DNA of 64,000 nt from Succinivibrio faecicola (GTDB lineage Bacteria > Pseudomonadota > Gammaproteobacteria > Enterobacterales > Succinivibrionaceae). The notes under the pieces are model-generated. The model did not search any database and was not told the DNA's origin. It saw nothing but the letters and a program-made list of their open reading frames with translations. The stretch spans positions 62,001-126,000 of the forward strand of contig NZ_JAGFNY010000001.1 in assembly GCF_019448115.1 (NCBI RefSeq). The letters run 5' to 3'. Both the position numbers and the translations under genes were made by a program. Each line of letters begins with the position of its first letter. Positions within the stretch are counted from its first letter, which is position 1. Of the stretch, positions 53,224 through 63,031 are shown piece after piece.

Positions 53224-54349
53224 ATGCAACATTAAATCCAAGCAATCTTAGTTTTTCTTTAAAACAATCCTGAACGCCTTCAAGAGTAACAGTCTGCAGT
53301 TCATGCCTTTCTCTGTAATTTTTTCTAAGCAGATCAAAACTTGCAGCATCAGTAAAACTTGCCTTAAAAAGATCAGCATCATAAGTAACATTGTAAATAC
53401 TGTTTACAAGTCTGTATAAAAGATTTGTATCATATGACTTTATACTGTCTGAAAGAACTATTCTTGTGATCTCAGCAGATGGCATCTGATAATTTATGTT
53501 TATATCTGAGTTAAGAACCTTTTTAAGTTCATTTGCAAGCATCACATTTGCTCTTCTTTTTGATTCATATGAATATCCTGCAATGTGAGCTGTTGCTCCC
53601 TGAACATAGTTTAAAAGCTCTTTTTCCTTGATTTCAGGCTCACCTTCAAATACATCTAGAAATACTTTTAAATCACTGCGCTGTTTTAGCACATTAAGCA
53701 GATCACTGTTATTGATGACCTCACCTCTAGCAGCATTAATCAATATTGCGTTTGGTTTTAATTTCATCAACTGCTCTTTGCAAAGCATATAATGAGTTTT
53801 ATACTCACCATCCTTAATTAAAGGCACATGCAGTGTCACAACGTCACAGTTTAAGACCTCATCTAAACTTGCACCACATGACAAGTCGCCCCCCTTAAAT
53901 CTTGGGGGATCGCAAACAACAGGTTTCATATCAAGACCTAAAGCCTTATTTAAAACCTGTGAGCCAACACAGCCACAGCCAACAATACCAATGCTTTTAC
54001 CTGCAAGGGGAATTGAAAATCTTACTGACAGATTTAAAAGAACTGACAGAACATAGTCTCCAACTGACTCACAGTTGTTTCCTTTTGCGTTGGTATAAGG
54101 GATCTTCATAGAATCTAAAAGTACAGTATCAAAGTGATCCATACCTGCTGTTGCAGTGCCAACAAACTTGAGTTTTTTTGCCTTTGATAAAAGCTCTTCA
54201 TTAACTTTGGTAATTGATCTTGTAATAAGTACATCTGTATCTTCAAGATCGTCACAGTTAATATTACGACCGTTTTTTAAAACTACCTGACCGAATGGGG
54301 AAAACACCTCAACAGAATTTGGCAGAGCCTCGTCGCATAAAATTTTCAT
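53222..54349 (-). CDS. pdxB: Erythronate-4-phosphate dehydrogenase
   Basis: Second step of DXP-independent-of-ribose pyridoxal phosphate synthesis (erythrose-4-P route). 375 residues from ATG 54349, behind AGGAG at 6 nt. NAD site GIVGCGCVGSQV near 121-132. Catalytic Arg in INAARGEV, Glu in LDVFEGEP and His in THIAGYSYESKRRA. The C-terminal PdxB dimerisation domain follows. Standard length. Isolated on the minus strand; divergent from purT. Confidence 0.95.
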   Translation of the reverse strand: MKILCDEALPNSVEVFSPFGQVVLKNGRNINCDDLEDTDVLITRSITKVNEELLSKAKKLKFVGTATAGMDHFDTVLLDSMKIPYTNAKGNNCESVGDYVLSVLLNLSVRFSIPLAGKSIGIVGCGCVGSQVLNKALGLDMKPVVCDPPRFKGGDLSCGASLDEVLNCDVVTLHVPLIKDGEYKTHYMLCKEQLMKLKPNAILINAARGEVINNSDLLNVLKQRSDLKVFLDVFEGEPEIKEKELLNYVQGATAHIAGYSYESKRRANVMLANELKKVLNSDININYQMPSAEITRIVLSDSIKSYDTNLLYRLVNSIYNVTYDADLFKASFTDAASFDLLRKNYRERHELQTVTLEGVQDCFKEKLRLLGFNVA

Positions 54350-54455
54350 ATAATTCTCCTTTGCAGACATATTATACAAAATTCTGTGTCGAATAATTAT
54401 TCATCAAAGCTGTATAAATATTGTATAATTAAGCAAATTTTTTCTGGGGGTTAAT

Positions 54456-55649
54456 ATGTCATCTGAAATTACAGTAGATTACAAAAATTCAAGTACAAAA
54501 GCATTATTACTAGGTTCAGGCGAGCTTGGTAAAGAGGTTGCACTTGAACTTCTTCGTTATGGTGTTGATGTTACTGCCTGTGACAGATATGACAATGCTC
54601 CTGCTATGTCTGTAGCACAGCACAAAGCTGTTATCGATATGCGTGATGGTGCTGCTTTAAGAAATCTTATAGAAACTTTAAAGCCTGACTATATTATTCC
54701 AGAAATCGAAGCTATCGCTACAGAAACCTTAATTGAACTTGAAGAAGAAGGCTATAACGTAGTACCTTCAGCTCATGCTGCTAACATCACAATGAACCGT
54801 GAATCAATCAGAAATCTTGCAGCAAATGAGCTTGCTTTACCAACATCACCATTCTTCTTTGCGTCAAGTATTGAAGAAATACATGAGCATATAAGATCAA
54901 TTGGTTTTCCATGTATCATGAAGCCAATTATGAGTTCATCTGGTAAAGGTCAGTCAGTTTTAAAATCAGAAGCTGACATTGAAAAAGCTTTTAAGGATGC
55001 ATGCGAAAACGGCCGTGGTGGTATCAACCGCGTAATTGTTGAAGGTTTTGTAAAATTCGATAAGGAAATTACTCTACTGACAATCAATGCTGTAGATGGA
55101 ATCCATTTTTGTAATGCAATCGGTCATCACCAGGTAAACGGTGATTACCATGAGTCATGGCAGCCAGAAGAACTTTCAGAAGAAGTTATAATGGAGTCAA
55201 AGCGTATTGCCTCTACTATCGTTAGTGCTTTAGGCGGATACGGTATTTTCGGTGTTGAACTGTTTATCTGTGGCAACAAGGTTATATTCTCTGAGTTATC
55301 TCCAAGACCACATGATACAGGCATGGTAACCATGATTTCTCAGGATCAGAGCGAATTTGCACTTCATGTAAGAGCTTTATTAGGTCTTCCTATTGGTAAA
55401 ATCACCTTCTTTGGTCCTTCAGCATCAGCTGCTGTTCTAGGAAATGGAAAAGGCACTCACTTCAAGTTCTCAAAGCTTGCAGATGCTTTAGGTGTAACAC
55501 CAAGCTCTCAGCTTAGAATCTTTGCAAAGCCTGATATTGATGGTGAAAGACGTTTGGGTGTATGCCTTGCACGTGGAAAAAATGTAAATGACGCTGTAGA
55601 CAACGTTAAGAAGATGCGTTCTTTACTTGAGATTGAGATTACACAGTAA
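54456..55649 (+). CDS. purT: Formate-dependent phosphoribosylglycinamide formyltransferase
   Basis: Uses formate and ATP for the third purine step. 397 residues, standard. The N-terminal Rossmann part has [17 protein letters not shown], then the ATP-grasp with [19 protein letters not shown] (ATP loop) and [24 protein letters not shown] (metal ligands Glu and Asp). Formate would come from PflB here. Followed after 3 bases by the DUF4250 gene, and so probably heads a three-gene unit. Confidence 0.97.
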   Translation: MSSEITVDYKNSSTKALLLGSGELGKEVALELLRYGVDVTACDRYDNAPAMSVAQHKAVIDMRDGAALRNLIETLKPDYIIPEIEAIATETLIELEEEGYNVVPSAHAANITMNRESIRNLAANELALPTSPFFFASSIEEIHEHIRSIGFPCIMKPIMSSSGKGQSVLKSEADIEKAFKDACENGRGGINRVIVEGFVKFDKEITLLTINAVDGIHFCNAIGHHQVNGDYHESWQPEELSEEVIMESKRIASTIVSALGGYGIFGVELFICGNKVIFSELSPRPHDTGMVTMISQDQSEFALHVRALLGLPIGKITFFGPSASAAVLGNGKGTHFKFSKLADALGVTPSSQLRIFAKPDIDGERRLGVCLARGKNVNDAVDNVKKMRSLLEIEITQ

Positions 55650-55652
55650 GCT

Positions 55653-55841
55653 ATGGATTTATCAAATTACCAGAAGATGGATGTTTTTATCCTATTTTCT
55701 TGTGTGAATATGAAATTAAGAGATGAATACTCATCTTTAACTGATTTGTGCAAAAGTCTGGATCTTGATATGGATACTCTAAAAGATAGACTTAAGCAAG
55801 CTGGCTTTGAATACGATGAGGCACAAAATCAGTTTAAATAA
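55653..55841 (+). CDS. DUF4250-domain small protein
   Basis: 62 residues. VFILFSCVNMKLRDEYSSL then LCKSLDLDMDTLKDRLKQ and GFEYDEAQNQF match the DUF4250 pattern (LLSFVNTKLRDxYSSL). Likely a compact helical, winged-helix-like fold; no function is known. It lies between purT (3 bases) and the exonuclease-like gene, whose ATG overlaps its stop by one base (TAATG). Confidence 0.85.
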   Translation: MDLSNYQKMDVFILFSCVNMKLRDEYSSLTDLCKSLDLDMDTLKDRLKQAGFEYDEAQNQFK

Positions 55842-57073
55842 TGCTACCTTTTGTTAATTCTCATTATCTGTTTATTATTTCTCATCCTATCTGTGCCCCT
55901 GGCACAGATAAATCAGCTCTTGCAGCTGTAAGCTACTTTATTACTGATGCAGCATACAATACAGTTGCAAAAATGCAGCAGTTAAGATGTAAAAGACCTG
56001 ATTACATTCTCCCATCACCAAATTATCTGTACTCTCAACAAATTGATCCTTACACAACTGATAAGGGTGATAGCGAGCTTGATTTCTATACAAAACTAGA
56101 AAAACTTTTACTAACACCTAATCTTAAGATTTTTACATGGTCCGTTAGAAATCTTTCTATTATAGAAAGCATTGCCTATAGAACACTTCAAGATCAGAAT
56201 CTGCTAGACAGTATCAGTAATATTACTGATATTAACAAGGTTTTAAAGGTACACGAAATATTTGATACAGGAGAGTGCTCTAAATCAGATAATCTTATTG
56301 TATGTGCACAAAAATACGGTTTTGTTTCAAATAAAGATGAAAGTGACTATATAAACCGTCTTAATGCGCTAATGCATCTTGTAAAGCATCTAGAACAGGT
56401 TAATCCTCAATTATTAAGATATACCTTATCTGATAGAGCAAACAAAATATCTGAAGTAAAAGATGCAATAAGCAAAGGAAACTGTCTTGTTAATTATTCA
56501 ACAAAACATCATGAACTTGAGATTTTAAAACCAATCATATGTAATGATGTTTACATAAAGGCAAATTATTTTGATGGTGGCAGCGTTACTGAAAAATACT
56601 ACTCTTTTAATAATGCCAATCTTTTTGCACCTGTAAAAGTACTAACAGAAAAAAGACAGAAGCTTATTAACATAGATGTAGCATCAATCTTAAGTTTGCT
56701 TAACAATGCTACTGCAGATAATAACTTTGCTCCTTTTAGTTTACTAATCAATAGAAATAAAGCTTATACACCATCTGACATTCAGTTTTTCAATCAATGC
56801 CAGACAATGAACAAGTTTGTTATTGATGAGGCACCTCTTAATTGTTCACATGATTTTAGACAGTACATTTTAAAATTCAGAGGAAACAATTTTAAGAAGA
56901 CTCTTATAGATACAGAGCTTAATCAGTACTATAAAATCTGTATTAATGAAATTAGAAAGCAGTCCAGGATCTACAGCAGTGAACTTAACTCTCTTATTTC
57001 TATCGATGATGGAAAGAATGAAAAGACTGTAAAGATAATCAATTCTCTTGTCAGCTACATAAATGATCTATAA
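55841..57073 (+). CDS. Exonuclease I (SbcB)-like protein lacking catalytic residues
   Basis: 410 residues (E. coli ExoI has 475). The C-terminus aligns well by eye: LKFRGNNFKKTLIDTELNQY with E. coli LLFNYRARNFPGTLDYAEQQ, and ETVKIINSLVSYIND with the last helix. PDYILPSPNYLYSQQIDP matches the E. coli DDYLPQPGAVLITGITP segment. The DEDDh residues are gone: D15 and E17 align with Ile13 and His15, D108 with Asn104/Ser106, and H181/D186 with non-matching residues near NKDESDY. So no exonuclease activity is expected. It may act as a scaffold, perhaps through SSB. The alignment is by eye. Coupled to DUF4250. Confidence 0.75.
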   Translation: MLPFVNSHYLFIISHPICAPGTDKSALAAVSYFITDAAYNTVAKMQQLRCKRPDYILPSPNYLYSQQIDPYTTDKGDSELDFYTKLEKLLLTPNLKIFTWSVRNLSIIESIAYRTLQDQNLLDSISNITDINKVLKVHEIFDTGECSKSDNLIVCAQKYGFVSNKDESDYINRLNALMHLVKHLEQVNPQLLRYTLSDRANKISEVKDAISKGNCLVNYSTKHHELEILKPIICNDVYIKANYFDGGSVTEKYYSFNNANLFAPVKVLTEKRQKLINIDVASILSLLNNATADNNFAPFSLLINRNKAYTPSDIQFFNQCQTMNKFVIDEAPLNCSHDFRQYILKFRGNNFKKTLIDTELNQYYKICINEIRKQSRIYSSELNSLISIDDGKNEKTVKIINSLVSYINDL

Positions 57074-57106
57074 AAAAAATCTGAGATTTTTAATCTCAGA
57101 TTTTTT
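57074..57106. terminator. Bidirectional terminator between the ExoI-like gene and topA
   Basis: 15-base near-palindrome AAAAAATCTGAGATT/AATCTCAGATTTTTT with a 3-base centre. Has a T run in both directions. Confidence 0.93.
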
Positions 57107-57116
57107 ATCCTACTAT

Positions 57117-59798
57117 CTATTTTGCAGCTTTTTTACCTGCAGTTTTCTTTGTTGTACTCTTTTTTGCAGTTGAGCTTTTAGTGGTCTTTTTGGTACTTGT
57201 TTTTGAAGCACTCTCCTGTATTTCCCACTTCTTCTCATCCTCATTATAGAATGCTACAAAGCTTGTATTCTTTCCATTTGCATCAAGAGACATGACATAC
57301 TGCTTTTTACTCTTTCTTGAAAAACGCACTTCAGTCTCATTACCATCAGCATCATAAGCAGGTGCATCACATAAATAATGAAATTTTGGTGATATTCTGT
57401 CTTTGAAGCGTAATAGCTCTAATACCTTAGGAGGTCTTGTCTCTCTGACCTTTGGGAAATTATGAGCTGCAAGGAAAAGACCTGAAGCTCCATCTCTTAG
57501 AACATAATGTGCACCAGGTGCCTTACATTCAAGCTCAGGCAGATCAACAGGATCTTCTTTTGGTGGAGCTACCTGACCATTTTTTAAGATCTTTCGAGTA
57601 TTGCCACAGTCCTTGTTTGTGCAGGCCATATATTTTCCAAAACGACCTTCTTTTAAAACCATTGTTGAGCCGCACTTTTCACATGGGATCTCAGGGCCTT
57701 TCTCAATTTCAGAGTCAAAAACACCTGTTTCCATAAGATATCCACCACAGTTAGGAGTAGAACACAGATGGAGCTTATGCTTTTCATCAATGATATATGA
57801 ATCCATTACGCTATGACATTTCTCACAGCGTGGACGACTTCTTAGAATATTTGCCTCTTCTTCATCTGTAAGATTTGACTTGTTAAGAGAACTGATATCC
57901 AAAGAACGCAGATTGAGTGTCTTGTGGCATCTGTCCTGAACTTTCTTAACTGATTTATCATAAAAACCAAGACATGACAGGAACATACCAGTTTTACCTG
58001 ACTGCACAGCCATATTGAATTTCTTACACTCAGGGCACTTGAAATTCTTAATCTCTAAAGGAGAATTCTCAGGCATACCTCCATCATCAAATGGTTTTTG
58101 AGCTTCAGTTAATTCCTTTTCAAAGCTTGAATAGAATTTATCAAGACTGTTTATCCAGTCAATTTTTCCATCTGCAATTTCATCTAAAGAATCTTCCATA
58201 GAAGCGGTGAAATTCTTATCCATCAGATCTTTAAATGAGAATCTCAGACGGTCAGTTACAATTTCACCCATTCTCATAGCATAGAAGCGACCTGAAACAA
58301 TATTCACATAGCCTCTTTCCTGAATGGTTGAAATGATTGAAGCATAAGTAGATGGTCTGCCAATACCATCCTTTTCAAGCTCTTTTACCAAAGTTGCTTC
58401 AGAGAAACGTGCAGGTGGCTGTGTAAAATGCTGTGATGGAATAATTTCATCAAGGCATAAAACATCACCAACCTTTAACTCTGGCAGTAAAACTTCTTCA
58501 TTCTTATTGAGATTATAAATACGCTTAAAACCATCAAAGATAATATGTTTACCGCTGATTTTAAGTGTATAGTCAGAAGCTTTAACGCTTACATTGGTTG
58601 TCTCATATTCCTGAGCTACCATCTGTGAAGCTAGATATCTTGCCTTGATTAAGGCGAACAGTCTTTGTCCGTCTCTGTCAACATTTGCAGGAAGTGGATC
58701 GAGTGGATGAGATGGTCTTATAGCTTCATGAGCTTCCTGAGCAGATTCTTTTGACTTGTAGTAATTTGGCTTTTCAGGAAGATAGTTCTTGCCGCACTCA
58801 TTCTCAATAATGGTTCTAGCATTTGCAATAGCTTCATCAGATAGATTTACACTATCGGTTCTCATATAGGTTATAAGACCCATTTCGTATAAATGCTGAG
58901 CAACCATCATGGTCTTTTTAACAGAAAAACCAAGTCTTATGTTAGCAGCCTGCTGTAGTGTTGATGTTGTAAATGGAGGAAGAGGAGACTGTTTGCCTTT
59001 TTTAGTCTCGATATTATCAACAGTGAACTTTGAGCTCTTCAGTGTTTCAACAGCTGAATATGCCTCATCCTTGTTTGAAGCATTAAACTTTTTGCTGCCC
59101 TTGTTTGTAACAGAAAGCTTGAACTGCTCGTTTGCAGAATTTGAAACCATTGCATCAATATTCCAGTATTCTTCAGGAATAAATGATTTAATCTCTCTTT
59201 CCTTATCAACAATTAGTTCAACTGCAACTGACTGAACACGACCTGCAGATAAACCTCTTGCCACCTTTTTCCAGAGTAAAGGAGAGACCATAAAGCCTAC
59301 AACTCTGTCTAAAAAGCGTCTTGTCTGCTGAGCATTTACAAGATCCATATTAATCTTGCCAGGATTTGCAAAAGCCTTATCAATTGCAGCTTTGGTAATT
59401 TCAGGATATTTTACTCTGAAATACTTTTCATCCTTTCCACCTAAAACTTCCTTTAGGTGCCATGCAATAGCTTCTCCTTCTCTATCCAAATCAGTTGCAA
59501 GATAGATTTTGTCAGCATCTTTAGCAAGTTTTTTCAGTTCAGCTACAACCTTGTGCTTGTCAGGCATGATTTCATAGTTTGCCTTCCAGTGATTCTTTGG
59601 GTTAACACCCATTGTCAGTGCAAGAGATTCCTCTTTAGACAGCTTCTTTTTTTCAGTCTTGGAATCTTTCTGTGCTGCTGCACTGGCTAAATCTCTAATA
59701 TGACCAACACTTGCTTTAACTATATAGTTGTCACCCAAGTATCTATTAATAATAGATGCCTTTGATGGCGACTCCACAATAACTAAAGACTTACCCAT
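57117..59798 (-). CDS. topA: DNA topoisomerase I
   Basis: Relaxes negative supercoils. 893 residues. Toprim domain ESPSKAS near 10-16 with the Asp-Asp-Glu of ATDLDREGEA at 101-110. Active-site Tyr311 in GLITYMRTDSVNL. Three four-Cys zinc modules lie near 590-755 (CPECKKFNM; CEKCHSVM; CEKCGSTMV). A final Lys/Thr/Ser/Ala-rich tail of about 30 residues is basic. The gene follows cvfB and sohB, the same sohB-topA link as in E. coli. Confidence 0.98.
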   Translation of the reverse strand: MGKSLVIVESPSKASIINRYLGDNYIVKASVGHIRDLASAAAQKDSKTEKKKLSKEESLALTMGVNPKNHWKANYEIMPDKHKVVAELKKLAKDADKIYLATDLDREGEAIAWHLKEVLGGKDEKYFRVKYPEITKAAIDKAFANPGKINMDLVNAQQTRRFLDRVVGFMVSPLLWKKVARGLSAGRVQSVAVELIVDKEREIKSFIPEEYWNIDAMVSNSANEQFKLSVTNKGSKKFNASNKDEAYSAVETLKSSKFTVDNIETKKGKQSPLPPFTTSTLQQAANIRLGFSVKKTMMVAQHLYEMGLITYMRTDSVNLSDEAIANARTIIENECGKNYLPEKPNYYKSKESAQEAHEAIRPSHPLDPLPANVDRDGQRLFALIKARYLASQMVAQEYETTNVSVKASDYTLKISGKHIIFDGFKRIYNLNKNEEVLLPELKVGDVLCLDEIIPSQHFTQPPARFSEATLVKELEKDGIGRPSTYASIISTIQERGYVNIVSGRFYAMRMGEIVTDRLRFSFKDLMDKNFTASMEDSLDEIADGKIDWINSLDKFYSSFEKELTEAQKPFDDGGMPENSPLEIKNFKCPECKKFNMAVQSGKTGMFLSCLGFYDKSVKKVQDRCHKTLNLRSLDISSLNKSNLTDEEEANILRSRPRCEKCHSVMDSYIIDEKHKLHLCSTPNCGGYLMETGVFDSEIEKGPEIPCEKCGSTMVLKEGRFGKYMACTNKDCGNTRKILKNGQVAPPKEDPVDLPELECKAPGAHYVLRDGASGLFLAAHNFPKVRETRPPKVLELLRFKDRISPKFHYLCDAPAYDADGNETEVRFSRKSKKQYVMSLDANGKNTSFVAFYNEDEKKWEIQESASKTSTKKTTKSSTAKKSTTKKTAGKKAAK

Positions 59799-59821
59799 AT
59801 ATAAACCTACACTCTGTCCTA

Positions 59822-60955
59822 TTAAAATCTTAAATTATTATCTTTATTGAATACTCTGTTTTCAACTTCATTTGCAACAGAGCTTGTCCATGCCTTAACA
59901 CTCATGAACTTTGACAATCGATTAAGAAGAGATTTCTTTTCTTTTTTCTTCACTACGATCTTTATAGCACATACTTTTGTATATGCTAGTGTTTTTTGTA
60001 AATATGCATCAAAAGTGTCTATCTCGTCAACCAACCCAAGCTTTTGTGCATCAGAAGCAAGCCAGAACTCACCAGTTGCAACCTCATCAAGATTTATTGA
60101 TGGTCTGTACTTTGAAACTACATTCTTAAAGTTATTATGAATAAGCTCAAGCTCATTTTTAAACTTCTCACGAGCTTCATTTGTATTCTCACCAAACATA
60201 GTAAGAGTACGCTTGTACTTGCCTGCTGTAACCTGCTCATAGTCAACATCATGCTTTTTAAGCACTTTGTTAAAGTTTGGGATCTGAGCTACAACACCGA
60301 TTGAACCTACATATGCAAAAGGAGCTGCAACGATAGTATTTGCAACACAGGCCATCAGATAACCGCCTGAAGCTGCAACATTATCAATGCAGACTGTTAA
60401 TTTTACATTTTTATCACGTAATCTTTGAAGCTGTGATGAGCAAAGACCATAAGTATTTACAACTCCGCCTGGAGAGTTGAGATTCAGGATAACCATATCC
60501 TTGTCTGTTGCTACATCTAAAATAGTATTAATCTTCTTGATAAGAGTTGAAACCTCACTTGCATGAGTATCACCGGTAAACTCAATAACAAAGACTCTCT
60601 CTGGGCAGAATAAGCCTTCGTCTTCTCTTTTCTTTATCAGTAAGGACTTTTGCTTTTTTAGCTCTTCAATTCTTATCTTTGAATTTTTTTCTTTTAGTTT
60701 CTTGTCTTTTTTCTTTTCATTAGCATCTTTAGATGAATCAAATTCTTCAATAGCATCTTCAATTGAAGCTTTTCTGTCATCATAAATCTGTTTTAAATCA
60801 GAGAATACAAGCTTTTCATTGTCTTCATCTAAACAGTTATCTTCAGTCTTCACCTGTTTTATGGCAGTAATAACAAAGATAAATGCAAAACTGATTAGTG
60901 CAATAAGAATGAAAGATTTTGATGTAAACAGACCTAAAGAGATCAGAAAATCCAT
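59822..60955 (-). CDS. sohB: Protease SohB (S49 family)
   Basis: Inner-membrane signal-peptide-peptidase-like serine protease. 377 residues. One N-terminal membrane helix near 13-32. Serine nucleophile Ser196 in NVAASGGYLMA and general base Lys248 in AGKYKRTLTMFG. LNSPGGVV and FAYVGSIGVVAQ are the S49 oxyanion and strand motifs. A charged helical insert at about 55-115 is typical of SohB. Starts 2 bases after cvfB ends. Confidence 0.95.
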   Translation of the reverse strand: MDFLISLGLFTSKSFILIALISFAFIFVITAIKQVKTEDNCLDEDNEKLVFSDLKQIYDDRKASIEDAIEEFDSSKDANEKKKDKKLKEKNSKIRIEELKKQKSLLIKKREDEGLFCPERVFVIEFTGDTHASEVSTLIKKINTILDVATDKDMVILNLNSPGGVVNTYGLCSSQLQRLRDKNVKLTVCIDNVAASGGYLMACVANTIVAAPFAYVGSIGVVAQIPNFNKVLKKHDVDYEQVTAGKYKRTLTMFGENTNEAREKFKNELELIHNNFKNVVSKYRPSINLDEVATGEFWLASDAQKLGLVDEIDTFDAYLQKTLAYTKVCAIKIVVKKKEKKSLLNRLSKFMSVKAWTSSVANEVENRVFNKDNNLRF

Positions 60956-60957
60956 AT

Positions 60958-61839
60958 TTATTCCTTATTTAATACAGAAGAAGACTGTGTAAAACCTTTT
61001 TGTGTCAGTTTAATACCGTCATCTAAAAGTTCAATTAACTGAAGTTTATAAAGACCACCAATAGCCTTTTTGAATTTACCTTTTGACATATGCAGATAAT
61101 CTTCAATTTCCTGAGGATCTGACTTGTCATTAAGAGGTATAAAACCATCTGCACGTTTCAAAATGGATAATAAAAGCTTTGAAGCATGCTCAATTCCCTT
61201 TACACCAGGCTCCTGCAAAGATACATCAAGCTTGCCATCATCACGAACATTAGTGATGTATCCTTCATAACGTTTTCCGATTCTAACAGGCTCTTTAAGC
61301 TCTGATTTGTACATAAGGGCATATACACTGTCGTTTACAACAGTTCTAAAGCCAAGAGGTGTATGAGATACAGGAACGCAAGTTACTCTTTGCCCTCTTT
61401 TAAACTCACCTTTTTTAGCTGCATCCTTGATATAGCGGTTATATCTTTGTGTGCCGAAAAGTCTGCCCTGTTCATCTATTGTAACTAAAACAAGCACTGA
61501 CTTTCCAACCTCAAATTCTGAGCGCTGTTCTGATACAGGAACAATCAGATCTTTAGGAATACCAAGATCCATATAAACAGTGCCACAGTCGATAGACTTT
61601 ACAGTAAGTCTTCCGACCATTCCGCACTCAAGGTATGGATGTTTTGCTGTTGCAAGTACTCTGTTACCATCCTTGTAAAGGAATACTCTTAACATATCTG
61701 ATACTTTTAAAGATGCAGGAAGCTGAGATTTAGGTACGAACAGTGAGCCGAAAATATCAGCATCAACAAAAGCCCCCTGATCGGTTATTTCAAGCACTTC
61801 AAGCTCAATCATATGGCCAATTTTAATCATATCAGACAT
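60958..61839 (-). CDS. cvfB: CvfB/YitL-family S1 RNA-binding protein
   Basis: 293 residues. Three S1-type beta-barrels in series: GHMIELEVLEITDQGAFVD near 8-26, then GRLTVKSIDCGTVYMDLG, and GKRYEGYITNVRDDGKLDVSL near 195-215, followed by a winged helix (HMSKGKFKKAIGGLYKLQLI). The layout matches CvfB, known to bind RNA and affect gene expression in Firmicutes. First gene of the cvfB-sohB-topA operon. Good AGGA ribosome site. Confidence 0.9.
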   Translation of the reverse strand: MSDMIKIGHMIELEVLEITDQGAFVDADIFGSLFVPKSQLPASLKVSDMLRVFLYKDGNRVLATAKHPYLECGMVGRLTVKSIDCGTVYMDLGIPKDLIVPVSEQRSEFEVGKSVLVLVTIDEQGRLFGTQRYNRYIKDAAKKGEFKRGQRVTCVPVSHTPLGFRTVVNDSVYALMYKSELKEPVRIGKRYEGYITNVRDDGKLDVSLQEPGVKGIEHASKLLLSILKRADGFIPLNDKSDPQEIEDYLHMSKGKFKKAIGGLYKLQLIELLDDGIKLTQKGFTQSSSVLNKE

Positions 61840-61880
61840 AGCAATTTCCTAAATAATTTGTACCCTGCCATAATATATGA

Positions 61881-61910
61881 AAAAAGCCACTCTTATTTCA
61901 AGAATGGCTT
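61881..61910 (-). terminator. Terminator after rplY
   Basis: On the minus strand AAGCCATTCTT pairs with AAGAGTGGCTT (one G-U), followed by T6. It also separates rplY from the cvfB leader. Confidence 0.88.
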
Positions 61911-61933
61911 CTTATATTTCACACAGCGATCGA

Positions 61934-62218
61934 TTAAATGCGCATAAAGTCGATGTGTAAAATACGCTCTGAAACTGGGTGACGCTGAATGTCAACAGGC
62001 TTTACCTTGATTGACTTGCCGTCTAAGTTTAATTCTACACCAGTGTAGAACTCTTCCTTTAATGCAGCTGTGATAACTTTCTTCTCATCTAAAGTTACTG
62101 AAACAGCTTCTTTGCCCTGGCCGATAACGATAGCTGGGGTCTTGAACTCACGACGTAGGCGGCGGCTCGCACCTCTTCCCATGTCAGTACGTGAAGTAGC
62201 ATCTAAAACAATTGCCAT
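61934..62218 (-). CDS. rplY: 50S ribosomal protein L25
   Basis: Binds 5S rRNA. 94 residues, the short gammaproteobacterial form without the CTC tail. LDATSRTDMGRGASRRLRR is the N-terminal RNA-binding loop; the end is HIDFMRI. Start ATG 62218 (MAIVLDATSR), as is usual for L25; an ATG three codons upstream lies too near the AGGA. Codon use is strongly biased, as expected for a ribosomal gene. Confidence 0.97.
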   Translation of the reverse strand: MAIVLDATSRTDMGRGASRRLRREFKTPAIVIGQGKEAVSVTLDEKKVITAALKEEFYTGVELNLDGKSIKVKPVDIQRHPVSERILHIDFMRI

Positions 62219-62227
62219 TTTCAACAT

Positions 62228-62460
62228 TTCCTAAAATTGGTTAAACAAAATATATACTGTGCAATGCGACCATAAACACAGACTGCAATATTATACAGAT
62301 AAAATAATAATTTTCAAGCATTTAAAACAATCGCTGCGATCTTATTATATTTAAAGAGATTTTTTATCTGACTGTTTTAATTTTGTGAGTTGCAATAAAT
62401 GTGAATAACATGATTTACTATATAATCCACGCAGTATCAGTTTAATATAAGAGATAAAAC
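62228..62460. other. Divergent promoter region rplY/dCMP deaminase
   Basis: 233 AT-rich bases. TATAAT at 62421-62426 is the likely -10 of the deaminase gene; its -35 is unclear. No gene or notable fold was found. Confidence 0.45.
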
Positions 62461-62973
62461 ATGACACAGTACATAAGACCATCAAAAGATCAGTCATTCA
62501 TGGAAATTGCTGTTGCTGTTTCCATGAGATCAACATGCCTTAGAAGAAGATATGGCGCTGTTATCGTATCAAAGGACGGAAGAATCGTATCTACAGGTTA
62601 CAACGGAGCTCCAAGAAACAGAGCTAACTGCGTTGACTTAAAAGAATGCCTTCGTGAAAAATGCAAGATTAAGCCAGGCACTCACTATGAGCTTTGCAGA
62701 GCTGTTCATGCTGAGGCAAACGCTATTGTTAACGGCAATCCTTTAGATGTTGTCGGCGCAACCTTGTATCTTGCTGGTACTGATGCGGCAAGTAACAATG
62801 CTACAAAACAGATGAGACCATGCTCAATGTGCCAGAGACTTATTTTAAATGCACAGATTGCACGAGTTGTAATGAGAGATGTTGACGGAAATCTAGTTAG
62901 CGAAGATCCGCTGACATGGGATGATGATCTTCCAGAAAAAATTGCAAGAGATATGAATCTTGCAACAGATTAG
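62461..62973 (+). CDS. Deoxycytidylate deaminase (ComEB-like)
   Basis: 170 residues. Converts dCMP to dUMP for thymidylate synthesis. Zinc site HAEANAI (His83, Glu85) and PCSMC (Cys121, Cys124). STGYNGAPRNRANC is the substrate loop typical of dCMP deaminases. Most enterobacteria use dCTP deaminase instead, so this route differs from E. coli. Single gene. Confidence 0.92.
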   Translation: MTQYIRPSKDQSFMEIAVAVSMRSTCLRRRYGAVIVSKDGRIVSTGYNGAPRNRANCVDLKECLREKCKIKPGTHYELCRAVHAEANAIVNGNPLDVVGATLYLAGTDAASNNATKQMRPCSMCQRLILNAQIARVVMRDVDGNLVSEDPLTWDDDLPEKIARDMNLATD

Positions 62974-62986
62974 CATTTATATTTGA

Positions 62987-63016
62987 TATGTATGCATCAG
63001 CACTGATGCATACATA
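62987..63016. terminator. Long hairpin between convergent genes
   Basis: 14-base perfect stem TATGTATGCATCAG/CTGATGCATACATA with a CA centre. No T run on either side, so it may protect 3' ends rather than terminate. Confidence 0.6.
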
Positions 63017-63031
63017 AATTTCAAAATCTTT

